32,668 nt of DNA from Chara braunii. Its lineage: Eukaryota > Streptophyta > Charophyceae > Charales > Characeae. This document shows positions 10,884-19,770 of this stretch, piece by piece. Both the position numbers and the translations under genes were made by a program. The stretch is from assembly GCA_003427395.1 (NCBI GenBank), contig BFEA01000119.1:2705413-2738080 (forward strand). Direction: 5' to 3'. How positions within the stretch are numbered: the stretch's first letter is position 1; every line of letters begins with the position of its first letter. The notes below the pieces were generated by a model that saw nothing but the letters and a program-made list of their open reading frames with translations, made no database searches and had not been told where the DNA came from.

Positions 10884-11957
10884 TTAGAATACAGCGCCAA
10901 TTCCATACTGACTTGCGCCAGTTGTAACAATGAAAGGCAAGGAAGGATCAGCAATCTTAAGGACAGGGTAGTGAGTTAAAGCATACTTCAGTTTCCAAAA
11001 GGAAGACTCACAATCCTTATCCCACAACCAGATGGTTCCTTTCTTTAGCAATATTCGCATTGGTGCAGCAATCATTGAGAAGTTTCTCACAAACTTCCTA
11101 TAGTAACTGGCTAGACCAAGGAAAGATCGCAATTCAGTCAGAGTCTTAGGTTGTGGCCAATCTCTAATTGCTGAAATTTTCTTTTCTTCCGGCCGTAGAC
11201 CTTCTTCGTTTACTATGTTTCCTAAGTACAATACCTCGGACTTAGCAAACTCAGATTTCTTAGCATTAATCTTGAAATTGCCCTCACGCAACTTCGCTAG
11301 CACCAAACGAAGATGCTTCTCATGATCTTCTAATGTCTTGCTATACACTAGAATATCATCAAGATAAACAATCACGAACTTATCTAACCATTGACGAAAG
11401 AGTTCGTTCATGGACCTCTGAAAAGTCGCGGGGGCATTAGTCAATCCGAAGGGCATTACCACAAACTCATAATGGTCATGTCGAGTTCGGAACGCAGTCA
11501 TTTGTTGATCCGCGGGTTCCTCCTCGATCGGGTGGTATCCGGACTTTAGATCAATCTTACTGAAAAATTTGCAACCCTGCAACTGGTCCAACAGGTCGTC
11601 AATAAGTGGTAGAGGTTCGGCGTTCTTAACTGAGATGGCATTCAACCCTCTATAGTCAATGCAGAGACGCAACTCACCTTCCTTTTTTGGCACAAACAAG
11701 ACAGGGGCACCATAAGGAGAGGAGCTAGGGCGAATCCATCCTTTTTAAGTTAAGTCTTGTAATGGCTTTCTTAATTCCTCAAACTCCCTAGGTGACATTC
11801 GATAGATAGGGCCCTTGGGAATTTTACTGCCAGGAATAATTTCAATTGTGTGCTTAATAGCACGTTCAGTTATTCCTGTCGGTTCGGAAAATAGATCTTT
11901 ATACTCGCTGAGGAGTTTTTCAATCGAGGGAGGATAGGAAGTAGAGGACTCACCTGC
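10884..11957 (-). pseudogene. Element A: reverse transcriptase
   Basis: This RNA-dependent DNA polymerase copies the element. After a short linker ending in the HTIEIIPGSKIP segment the RT motifs run: KGWIRPSSSPYGAPV (after an in-frame TAA at 11745-11747), LRLCIDYRGLNA, FSKIDLKSGYH, FVVMPFGLTNAPATFQ, and the catalytic YLDDILVY (YLDD codons 11355-11366). The thumb and connection segment SFLGLASYYRKF follows. The catalytic aspartates are intact. A further in-frame TGA at 11958-11960 cuts it from the protease. The sequence is typical Ty3/gypsy and clearly related to, but different from, that of element B. Confidence 0.95.
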
Positions 11958-12782
11958 TCATTTGACTAGTACCATCATTACTTCCTGTTCCAATTTCTTC
12001 TTTGAAACCATCGATCTGAATGTTGGGTAACTCATGCAACAGAAAGACAGAATAGAGTCAAAACCAGACTTATGAAACAGTTTAATTGGTTTCAATTCCA
12101 ATTGTGCATCCCTCAGTTGCACTACTTCTTTTTTGAACTTGATTTCTGGGTTGGCTTCCTCGTGTCAGTCCATTCCTGGAATCAAATCGAACAGTAACTT
12201 TTCTTCTACCAGAAAGGAAACTTCGTGAACAATTTTCTTTCCTTCCTTGGTTCGAAATAGGCATTTATCATAATCAACATAACATGAGACAGTAACCGTG
12301 CTTCTGTCAGCCAGAATAGACGTGATAGGTTTAAACAAATTTTTTGCCTTCATTCCGAGATGCAACTTGCGGATTGCCTTCTCGAAAATGTAGGATCGCG
12401 TAGATCCTGAGTCTAACAGTGCACCTACACGTGTGCGTGCAATCTCTACATCCGCGAGTAGGAGTTCACCCTTAGACTTTGTTTTTTGAGCCCACGAGCT
12501 TCGTAGTGCCAGCAACTCGTTACCAAGCTCGTCAAGAGAGTCATCCAGAGAGACAGGACATAAGACAGGTTCAGGGTGTTCGAGATGACGGGCCGAAGAA
12601 GAACCATCCTCTGTCATGCGAGTCAAAAGGTTGGAAGGGAACGTAGGCGCCTTACCTTGTTCTTGATCCAAACCTTTAGACTCAGTAGGAGCAGATGCTA
12701 CTCCTACTGGCTGCTCGCTTTTGGGTAACGAATTTGTGGACACCAGGCTATTACATGCCCTGCAAGTCCACACTTCAGGCAC
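11958..12782 (-). pseudogene. Element A: protease and start of Pol
   Basis: This retropepsin-type aspartic protease processes Gag-Pol. The active site reads LLDSGSTRSYI (DSG codons 12405-12413), and the family's second landmark appears as LIPGMD just before a TGA at 12165-12167. That stop most likely replaces the Trp of GMDW (TGG to TGA). The frame stays open on the far side to the next stop at 11958-11960. The open frame overlaps the end of gag by about 80 nt in the -1 frame, and the overlap contains a frameshift signal (12683-12725). The first ATG-like start listed for this frame lies inside the zinc knuckle and is probably never used. Confidence 0.88.
12683..12725 (-). promoter_or_regulatory. 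Element A: -1 frameshift signal between gag and pol
   Basis: On the minus strand the gag codons read TAC CCA AAA GCG, giving the heptamer C CCA AAA (12725-12719), which fits the X XXY YYZ rule for -1 slippage. After a 9-nt spacer there is a perfect 9-bp stem, CAGTAGGAG (12709-12701) with CTCCTACTG (12691-12683), around a 9-nt loop. The gag stop TAG sits at 12706-12704, inside the stem. A -1 slip would join gag to the open protease frame without a gap (PK then SEQPVG). Slippage itself is inferred, not shown. Confidence 0.7.
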
Positions 12783-13165
12783 TGTGCATTATTCATCCTC
12801 TCTTGCCACAATGCCTGTGTGATTCCCATCTTTTCCCAGGGCTTCCCGACCGCAATTCTGAGATGCTCAAGGAACGAGCGTGGTTTCTTCTTCTTAATTC
12901 CATTTGCTTGTGACCCTCCCTTGTTGATCACAACAAAAGTGACTTCCCCCTTTCCGGACTCACTGCTGCATGACGCCCCCTCGGCTTCTAGCGGTAACTT
13001 CTCCATGGTTTCGTCGTAAAAAATAACAAGCATATGGTCCTGGCGCTTCTGACGCCACAGGACCCGCTTACCCAAATTCGCTCCTCCTCCTCCTCCACCA
13101 TACTTCACCACGAAAGCATACGAGTTCTTAACTTGTGAAGTCATTTGCTCTCTTTGGAGAGCCAA
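12704..13165 (-). pseudogene. Element A: Gag nucleocapsid with zinc knuckle
   Basis: This is the C-terminal part of Gag. It is mostly Lys/Gly/Ser-rich and ends with a CCHC zinc knuckle, CLKCGLAGHVIAWC (codons 12781-12740, spacing CX2CX4HX4C), which binds element RNA for packaging. It is in the same frame as the capsid upstream but separated from it by an in-frame TAA near 13180. The listed start is a TTG, so it is not an independent gene but a fragment of the gag reading frame. A GGGGGG-coding run lies near its N-terminus. Confidence 0.85.
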
Positions 13166-13852
13166 ATCGCGAAATTACCTATAATTATACTTGCCGGATT
13201 TTGAGTCTGCCACGAGCTGTCCACGAATAGGCTCGGGCAAAGCGCGAGAATAGATATAGAGGACTTGGTTGTCCTGCAGGTTCAATTCAGGAACCTGCAG
13301 CAACCGATCTACTTCCCGAGAAAGAGACTCCACAGAGGTCTAATGACGTTGGCCTATGGTTGTGAGCTGGTCAAAGGCCTTATCGGTCGTCGTCTTGTCC
13401 AAGAAGCGTTCCGTGATCTTAGCAAGGAACTACTTCAGGTTCATCGTTCCAGACCACTCCCCAATGTCCTCGAACCCTGCGGCATTAGCCTCAGCCAATA
13501 CCCATTCTTTTGCTTCCCCACCCAAACAAGAAGTAGAAAACACAACCTGAGAATCAGGCTCGACTGGGGACGTCTTACAATATGTTTGTATCTCGGCAAT
13601 CCATAGCAACAAATTTTCATCTTTTTTGTTGCAGAACGTAAAAGGCATTTTCATTTTCACTTTCTCCTTCTTCTTGGGTTTTTCAAGCTCCGTGGTTTTC
13701 TTACCTTTAGGAGAACTCGGAGGTGGAGAGTTAGGAGGAGGGGGAGGAGGGGAAGAAGGAGGAGTAGATGACGGACCCGGTTCCCCCCCGTTAGACGATT
13801 TCCCCTCTTCAGTCTTTTCTTTCGGAACAGCAGATTTCATAGCATCACTCAT
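13166..13852 (-). pseudogene. Element A: Gag capsid region
   Basis: A Pro/Ser-rich linker (SSPPPPPPNSPPP, about residues 30-45) precedes a Lys-rich stretch and the start of the Ty3-type capsid domain: ENLLLWIAEIQTYC followed by GGEAKEWVLAEA. The frame is cut by TAG at 13430-13432 (probably CAG), by a second TAG near 13340 and by TAA near 13180. All three are in frame with recognisable capsid helices, among them FLAKITERFLDK and LQVPELNLQDNQVLYIYSR. The damage is therefore substitution rather than rearrangement. Confidence 0.85.
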
Positions 13853-13867
13853 TAATTTTGTTTTTTT

Positions 13868-14581
13868 TTATTTCCGGTCTTCCTCTTCAATTTCTTCTTT
13901 TGTCACCTGAGTCTTCCCTTTTACAATGTTTGTAACGGTTCTCAATCCGACAACAATCTCATCTAACTGGCTCTGCTGTCGTTCAATCTTTTCTTCGAGG
14001 AAAGAAAGGTAAGTCATGATGTGGTATAAAGTATGTGTTAAATCTCCTTCTTCCTTAACATTTGTTCCTATAACCTGTTTGATTTTTTTAATCTTTTGTT
14101 CCCTTCTTAATTCGTGTTCTCTTCTTCGGGCTAACTCTTCTTTCTTTTTCTCTTCAGCAGCCAATGTCTCTCGTAGTTGCTGAATGTTAGCATCAATAGT
14201 GGCCTTGGTTACTTCACGTCTGACTTCCCTGCTTCTTGTCATTTCCATGACAGATTCCAACTGTTTAATTGCAAACTGGTCCAGTGCCTGACGGCACTGG
14301 CCTATTATTTTCATGACTTCAGCCCCGGCAGTCGCGACCTCCGCGCCCGCAACTGCTTGCTTTAGACGGTCCTCTACCGTCTGCAAGTCAAACAAATTGC
14401 GGACGTGATTTTCGGCGTCGGGTCCAGACAAACGCGTATCATTTAACAGTTGGTTCCATAGTGCAAGAAACTCTTGCTTCCTTTTGTCCACCTGTCTCCG
14501 AGTCTTTGGATCGGAGGTTCCCGCACCTGAGAAGAATGCCATGGGAAAAAGGAGCAAGAGTATCTTCCACATTCCAAACAT
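13868..14581 (-). pseudogene. Element A: N-terminal Gag, coiled-coil protein
   Basis: A 237-residue open frame forms the first part of gag. It starts with a strongly hydrophobic, signal-like stretch (ILLLLFPMAFF, residues 7-17). After that it is almost wholly charged heptad-like helix (for example EEKKKEELARRREHELRREQ near residues 140-160), so a coiled coil is expected. It ends with TAA at 13868-13870, inside an A-rich run. The next ATG, in the same frame, lies 15 nt downstream and opens the capsid ORF. The stop may be a mutation or a real boundary between two Gag ORFs. I chose the ATG at 14581 because the upstream leader has no gag-like residues. Confidence 0.75.
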
Positions 14582-15630
14582 TCTGGAATCAGAGTGGAGA
14601 AGATATTTACAGCAGCGATACAGAAAAATAAAAAGAAATAAAAAGAAACAGAATTATTTTTCTAACTACTGTTTTTTTCTTTGTCTGTGTGATGACGTCC
14701 TATATACAGGTACTAGGTCAGGCCCGTGTGATCAGACACAACACACAAGTAAGTACTCAACTCCACACACAACCACGTCAGGTAAGTATGCCAACAACAA
14801 CACAAACAATTTGTCAGCACTCCTTATCAATTCGCTGTATCTTCTGAGTGTCAGTGCGATGATGCACTCTCCCGGACGGCTAGCACTACAGCTGTATAAT
14901 CAACTCTGTCAGCCGTACCGCCGTTAGTCTTCAGAGTGCCCCTCTTACTTAGCAGCAGTCCTGCCTGCCACGTATCACCCTTGGAGTGCCAACACAACAA
15001 GTCTTGCCACGTCAGCACAGACTGTCTAGTCTACCAATAGGGGGATGACATATCAGCAAGTATGTGTCCTTATCCTTATCACGTTCCACCTTGTCGCGTC
15101 TCGTTGAAACACCGTCAATGTTCCAGCCAATCAGGTTCAGTGCCACGTCAGCCCAGAGTTCAGTGCCACGTCAGCAAACAGACACCACCTTAAGAGACGG
15201 GTGTGATGTCCTGATGTCTGCCACGTCAGCAATCAAGTCCTACTCAAGGCCACGTCAGCATCAACAACGGACCCTGTCGCGTGCAGCAACACCAAGAGTG
15301 CCACCTCATCATTAGCAGCAAGGTCCGTGGACGTGGCACGTCTTATGCGACGTCAGCAGGGGATTGCGATGCCACGTCAGTGTCGCGATCCAGACTAGCC
15401 GGTGGTATCTCCAATCCCTGCCGCCACGTCAGCAACTAAGTAGGGTCTTCTCGCGGTACTTCGTCAATATCCCCGGTGTTGTCTTCGCGTCGGAGCCATG
15501 TCAGAGCCACATCAGCATCCCCGGAAATGTCTTCTCGCCAATTTGTGCCACGTCATCACCTACTATCTATGTGTGTGCACCACACTTACCTGTGCGACAC
15601 CTGGTGCCTGTCACCGTGTTCAGGAGAACT
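14582..15630 (-). promoter_or_regulatory. Element A: 5' leader with CCACGTCAG motif array
   Basis: This is a 1.05-kb untranslated leader between the primer site and gag. The 9-mer CCACGTCAG occurs eight times exactly (from 14773, 15007, 15143, 15166, 15221, 15250, 15372 and 15424), with near copies around 15301, 15348, 15496, 15507 and 15548. Read along the element this is CTGACGTGG, an ACGT-core bZIP-type site (TGACGTGG). One copy is inverted (ACGTGGCA near 15331). Such an array could act as a downstream enhancer. Confidence 0.6.
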
Positions 15631-15642
15631 GCTCCGATACCA
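15631..15642 (-). other. Element A: primer binding site (tRNA-iMet type)
   Basis: The minus strand reads TGGTATCGGAGC, matching the common initiator-Met site TGGTATCAGAGC with one change. It lies 3 nt (ATT on the plus strand) from the 5' LTR end, the same spacing as in element B. It fixes the element's orientation as minus. Confidence 0.88.
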
Positions 15643-15645
15643 ATT

Positions 15646-16685
15646 TGATCATGAATTTTCATGAATACGTTTGTCAACAATGCAAGTCCAGAATCTAAAG
15701 TCGCTGATAATTTCCAATAATCGAATAGTGTCCAGAAAGAAAGAGGTGAGATAACCATACACATACGAAGAGGGAGGAGGGAGATGAGACAAAGGAGAGG
15801 GAGAATACACGGCCCACTCCTTCTCCGGGCTCCCTACATAATCGCCACCTCACAGAACCAGTAATCTGAACACATAGTCGAAGTCCTGCTACAATGTGCC
15901 ACGTGGCACCTAATCAGTCATCAATCAGCGATGGAGCAATGTCGACATGAAGATCTCAGGTACGTATCGACAACCTCCACACAGTCATGATCTCCTCCTG
16001 AAGTGACGATGAATAGTCTTGATCTCTTCCTGAAGTGTCGAAATGAAGAACAGCAGATCCGGTCACAAAGACCCGGCTACATGACACGTGGCAGCAGCCA
16101 CATCAGCAGCAACGCGTGGCAGCTGCCACGTCAGCATGGCTCATAAACAGTAGCCAGCCAGTCACCATACCAGCCAGCAGCGCATCGCCACAGTCTCACA
16201 AATGCCAGCACTATGCCAACGTCCACCAGCGTCGCAGCTTCAAGCCTGCGTCGCGTCGTCAACGTGTAGAGTCAGCGTCAACGCAAGACAGAATGAATGA
16301 ATGTCAAAGCCAGGAAGTCAACACTTATGTAGTGTTGACGCGGGGTCTGGACCCCGGATGCTGTATCCCTCGGCCGTCCAGATCTCAATGCAAATGAGAG
16401 CTCAGATCGGCCCGAAACCGAATTCCCTCCGGCCTGGATGCTGTCGGGGTACCTGCGCACAACAAGTGAGTGTATCCATCCCAGGGCCTGGGTTCTGTAC
16501 CTTTGACTTGACAGTTGACTTTGACGCTTGAATTTCCTGTGTGCAATGTTTGGTCACACAGCCACCCACGACAGACTCAGGCCAGGGAGTGTCTTGGTCA
16601 CACACCCCAGCGCAGACCTTCTCAGGTCTGCGTGGCCTGGGGCTGAGTTTTGGGCCCCAGGCTACTTCTGAACAGGGTTACTGCG
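15646..16685 (-). repeat. Element A 5' LTR (promoter LTR)
   Basis: About 1.04 kb, matching 8036-9037. Compared with that copy it keeps an extra block near 15904-15930 that completes the palindrome GTGCCACGTGGCAC (a G-box, CACGTG). It also contains the perfect 16-bp palindrome CGTGGCAGCTGCCACG near 16114, the TTGAC cluster (16501-16525) and the paired hairpins (from 16317). Its outer end reads CGCAG on the minus strand instead of TGCAG, so the terminal dinucleotide is mutated. Confidence 0.93.
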
Positions 16686-17409
16686 CTAGGATCAGATATT
16701 CCGTTTCGCCAAAAAGGCGTCATGCAAATCTACTATTTCCTGTAGTCCTTTCCATGGAGGTCATAACACAGCGTTTACTGCATCTACCTCCTACCTTATA
16801 TGCCTAATTCTCAATCACGTGGGGCAGACCTCACACCTCATGGCCATATAAATCGAACAACCGCTTAGAACCCAGACTCAAGGATCCCAACCCATGCTCA
16901 TAAAGATTTTCAGAGTCCTTAGCCTAACTCTCTTCAAAGTCCCTTGGCGACTTCTAACGTAATAGGCTCCCTTACTCATCCTCGTTCCCACTCTAATGCC
17001 AAAGTACCAAATTGCTCTCATGACCACGCAGATAACCTTTTCGACCATAATAGGTACCTTATAGGGGCCAACTTCCTCAATGGACGTTCTTAGCCATGTC
17101 GACGCCACCTTATCTTACCCTGACCATATCAACCATGCAAAGTAACGTCCAAACCCGTCAACTATCGAGGTCAGAAGGGGTACTAACTTTTAGTCAGAGT
17201 ACGTGAGCGCATACTCATAACATCTCCCTCTTGCGCCACCCTTACTGCACTAGTTAAAACCAACTCACACAATCAACTCTCACTCGCGCTCTATCCAATA
17301 CCATCAAATGACTAACCATAAAGTCCAAGAAAACTTCTTATTTTGCTTATTTCTCACATCCCCATTACCCGGATGTCGTTCCACAAGGGACAACGGTAGG
17401 CAACTGTTA
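16686..17409. other. Non-genic region, possible interior of an older element
   Basis: No recognisable coding. If the tRNA-Asp-type site at 17410-17427 is real, this stretch would be the 5' interior of that minus-strand element, later cut by element A. I see no gag or pol similarity in it. Confidence 0.35.
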
Positions 17410-17427
17410 TCCCCGACAACGGCGCCA
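17410..17427 (-). other. tRNA-Asp-type primer binding site
   Basis: The plus strand reads TCCCCGACAACGGCGCCA, which matches the 3' end of plant tRNA-Asp including CCA with one change. On the minus strand it is TGGCGCCGTTGTCGGGGA, the kind of primer site used by Tat/Athila-like plant gypsy elements. Two bases beyond it the plus strand reads TGTTGAGCG from 17430, which fits an LTR edge ending in CA in element orientation. Confidence 0.55.
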
Positions 17428-18133
17428 CCTGTTGAGCGCATTGGTCCGACATCGCACAAACGGGCGGGACCCTCCCGGCCGCGTCACACAGGAGTTGGTT
17501 TATTCCTCATCGCGAATATACATGGAGCTTCTGCAAGCCGCTCCGGCCGAGTGCGCCAACCACACCTCTCGCCAGCCCCTACAACAGGATAGGGCCTACG
17601 TGAGGCACAACTTACCTCCACCTTCCGGGAGCTGTCACCTCCCTTCGGTGGGCGTATCCCCGCCGAGCTACCAGTCCACAGTACGGAAGCTAATCAGCTG
17701 CAATCACAGAGGTGGACCAACCGAGGGTGTTTCTCGTTCGCTGTAGCATAGGGGGTACGCGCGGTTTTGCGCCTCTATCGGACCCGCACACGAACCGACG
17801 CCTTGGGGGCCTGAGGTCCAAGCTTGACCCGTCGTTGGTCGACTAGGACGCATTCCACACACCACGCGTACACCACGCTAGTCCCTTAGTAGCCATCCCA
17901 TAACTCTCCGATGCGGAAATCGAATAGGCGTCGCGCGCGAGACTTAGTATAAAACCGCGCGGACGCAGGGCTAACTCATATCGACTCCCAATGAAAGCAT
18001 ACGCAAGTAGTCGCAATGATGGCGTACTGTGTAGTACCTATACTCATGAGGTCCTTATTAATCTCGAGGGTCGCATTCGACACTCAAGTGTGAGCTGACA
18101 CGCGCCTTCAGGGATTGATCTCTCGACGATGGA

Positions 18134-18250
18134 CAACCGCCAATTGCGGTTGAGAACCACACCCTCTTTTGCACCCTGCGGAGAGTGGGTGGTACACAAG
18201 TTCATACTTGTGGTGGCAATCATCTCTTATCGCCCTGGAGACCAGCTCCA
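18134..18250. repeat. Chain of four adjacent hairpins
   Basis: CAACCGC/GCGGTTG (18134-18152, perfect 7 bp), ACCAC.../...GTGGT with a bulge (18156-18193), CACAAG/CTTGTG (18195-18212) and TGGAG/CTCCA (18236-18250) follow with almost no spacing between the first three. This suggests a folded RNA or DNA region. Confidence 0.45.
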
Positions 18251-18706
18251 TCATCCAGGGTCTGGGGAAAAATTAAGGGGTTTGACTTTGAAGGCTGCCA
18301 CGGACTACAACGTCCAACTATAAAAATTCTAAGAAGCAAAGGATAACAGGGTCCGTTTTCTCTCAACAACATAATCTGTTCAACCCTTACGGCTGTCACA
18401 GTAGGTCGCGCGAAATACTTAAGACATATGTCTTTACATATATATAGATAAGGGCTATAAATATGTGACGATCACTTCTCACAATCACAGTGAGACTCCT
18501 CCCAGCCATATATATGTATGTGATCGCAAGCGGTCAAATCCAAAGTCCGAACCACAGAAGATACCCGCAATCACATCAAAGATTCAACCAAAAGTCCATG
18601 CACTATACGGGGTCAACTTCAACCATTCTCTGCGCTCACACCCCTCGCTTTAGTCACACAAACCTCAACCTTAGCGCACCCTTCCAGCAATAAAATACTC
18701 AGTACC

Positions 18707-18710
18707 TTTG
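18707..18710. repeat. Target-site duplication of element B, left
   Basis: TTTG directly precedes the 5' LTR and is repeated directly after the 3' LTR at 27646-27649. Four to six bp is usual for this class. Confidence 0.6.
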
Positions 18711-19755
18711 TGTGAGGATTGAGCCCTCAAAAGGGGCCTTGCCGTGATGTACATGTTCTGGGCTAAGGCCCCTAGCAAGCCTTGTGCCCGCCCTAAGTGA
18801 AGGCGGGCCAGCAAGTCAACGAGAGCCCTTTGTTCAAACATTTCACGAAGTGGAGTCCATACAGTTGTCGCACGCCAGTTGGTTGGAGTGCATCGAGTAT
18901 CGGACCTCTGCAAATGCAGAAAATCCCAGGGCCCCAGAACTGGTTAGGCCCTGGGCACATAAACGTGAGGCCGACAATGCATGCTGGATATAGAGGTCGA
19001 AAATGCCAATGGGAAACCGGTCCACTATCTGAATCTGGCCGCAGGCCTTGATGAAAGAGGCGCAACTTTATCTCCTGGGCCCCAACTGCATTGGGCCTGG
19101 GTACAGGTACTGGGGCCCAGGCGCAGGCTTAAGGGAGGTCGCCCACACGCAACACTGGCATATAGGCAGGGAGGGCGAGTGGGCAGGGATCTTGGCCATT
19201 GCGAGCAACGCCGGCACGTTGCTGCATTGCGACTGTGTCTGCGCTGCGCTAGGCTGAGGGAGGGCAGGTTGGCGCTAAGCGGTAGAGCGCAGCCTGGGCG
19301 CAGGGCGCTGGCGGCCATAGCCGGGCTGCCTGTGGGCGCAGAGAAGGTGAAAGGCGAAGGTGGTTCTTCGGAGGTGAAGGGCGTTGTTTGGGATAGCAAG
19401 GGAGAGTGAGGGTGAAGAGAGGGACGTACCTAGTGGATGAGGAGGTCGGCATTGGTGTTGACATCATCACTCGCTGGTCGTCAAGTTGTCTGGTTGCTTC
19501 CATGTTATAGTTGTAGTGATAGGTTGTAGAGTAGGTAGGGCGCCTGGCGCCATTCAAGAGAGAGAGCTACATTGGGTTATGTTGTTGGTGTTGCCCGATT
19601 GGGCTTGGGCATTGACTCACGATTCTTCTGTATCCTTCTCAAATGGATGGTTACTCAGTTCCATTGTGCTATCTACTCTTGCTTTGACTACTTGGACTTC
19701 AGTGTGATTTTGCAATCTGGATTTTTGTGCTTCGTCCACATTCATGTTCCTTGCA
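18711..19755 (+). repeat. Element B 5' LTR
   Basis: Starts TGTGAGGATTGAG and ends CCTTGCA. It carries several GGGCCC-centred motifs (GGGCCTGGG, TGGGCCC and their complements, about 18929-19125). These include TGGGCC/TGGGCT, the plant 'site II' element bound by TCP factors in land plants. A 142-codon open frame (18981-19409) is a by-product of GC-rich sequence and is discussed among the rejected items. Confidence 0.95.
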
Positions 19756-19758
19756 TTT

Positions 19759-19770
19759 TGGTATCAGAGC
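19759..19770 (+). other. Element B: primer binding site (tRNA-iMet)
   Basis: TGGTATCAGAGC, the standard initiator-Met primer site, lies 3 nt after the 5' LTR. It is where minus-strand cDNA synthesis starts. Confidence 0.93.

Larger units (their letters stand above)
8036..16685 (-). mobile_element. Element A: Ty3/gypsy chromovirus, degenerate
   Basis: An 8.65-kb LTR retrotransposon read on the minus strand. Two long direct repeats (8036-9037 and 15646-16685) flank gag and pol. In element orientation the 3' LTR starts TGCAG and the 5' LTR ends GATCA. An initiator-Met-type primer site lies 3 nt inside the 5' LTR. Pol order (protease, RT, RNase H, integrase, GPY/F, chromodomain) is that of chromoviruses. 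The polypurine tract beside the 3' LTR is weak (GACAGGAA). Gag carries three in-frame stops besides the one separating its N-terminal ORF, pol carries five in-frame stops, and there is a frameshift in RNase H, so the copy is dead. I see no target-site duplication: the flanks are AACCC on the left and CTAGG on the right. Confidence 0.95.
17430..18710 (-). other. Possible LTR remnant of a third element
   Basis: By position this should be the 5' LTR of the element defined by the site at 17410-17427. I could not find a partner LTR, so its far end is unknown. It may stop before 18710, where element B begins. It contains a TATATATA stretch at about 18438-18448 (readable on the minus strand), another TATAAAA near 17949 (plus strand) and a chain of hairpins at 18134-18250. 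No coding region is recognisable. Confidence 0.35.

Noticed and set aside
14779-14790. Consensus 5' splice site CAGGTAAGT on the plus strand
   Set aside because: It is antisense to element A, and no matching exon or acceptor context could be supported. Isolated GTAAGT motifs also occur near 1573 and 30752 without gene context.
17410-17427. A tRNA-Asp gene
   Set aside because: Only the last 18 nt match. The upstream bases do not form the anticodon and D arms, so a primer binding site is the better reading.
18981-19409. 142-codon open frame in the 5' LTR of element B, also open at the matching place in the 3' LTR (26872-27300)
   Set aside because: The two copies differ at about 15 of 142 residues, so most nucleotide differences change the protein. 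A frame on the opposite strand is open as well. This fits GC-rich neutral LTR sequence, not a selected gene.
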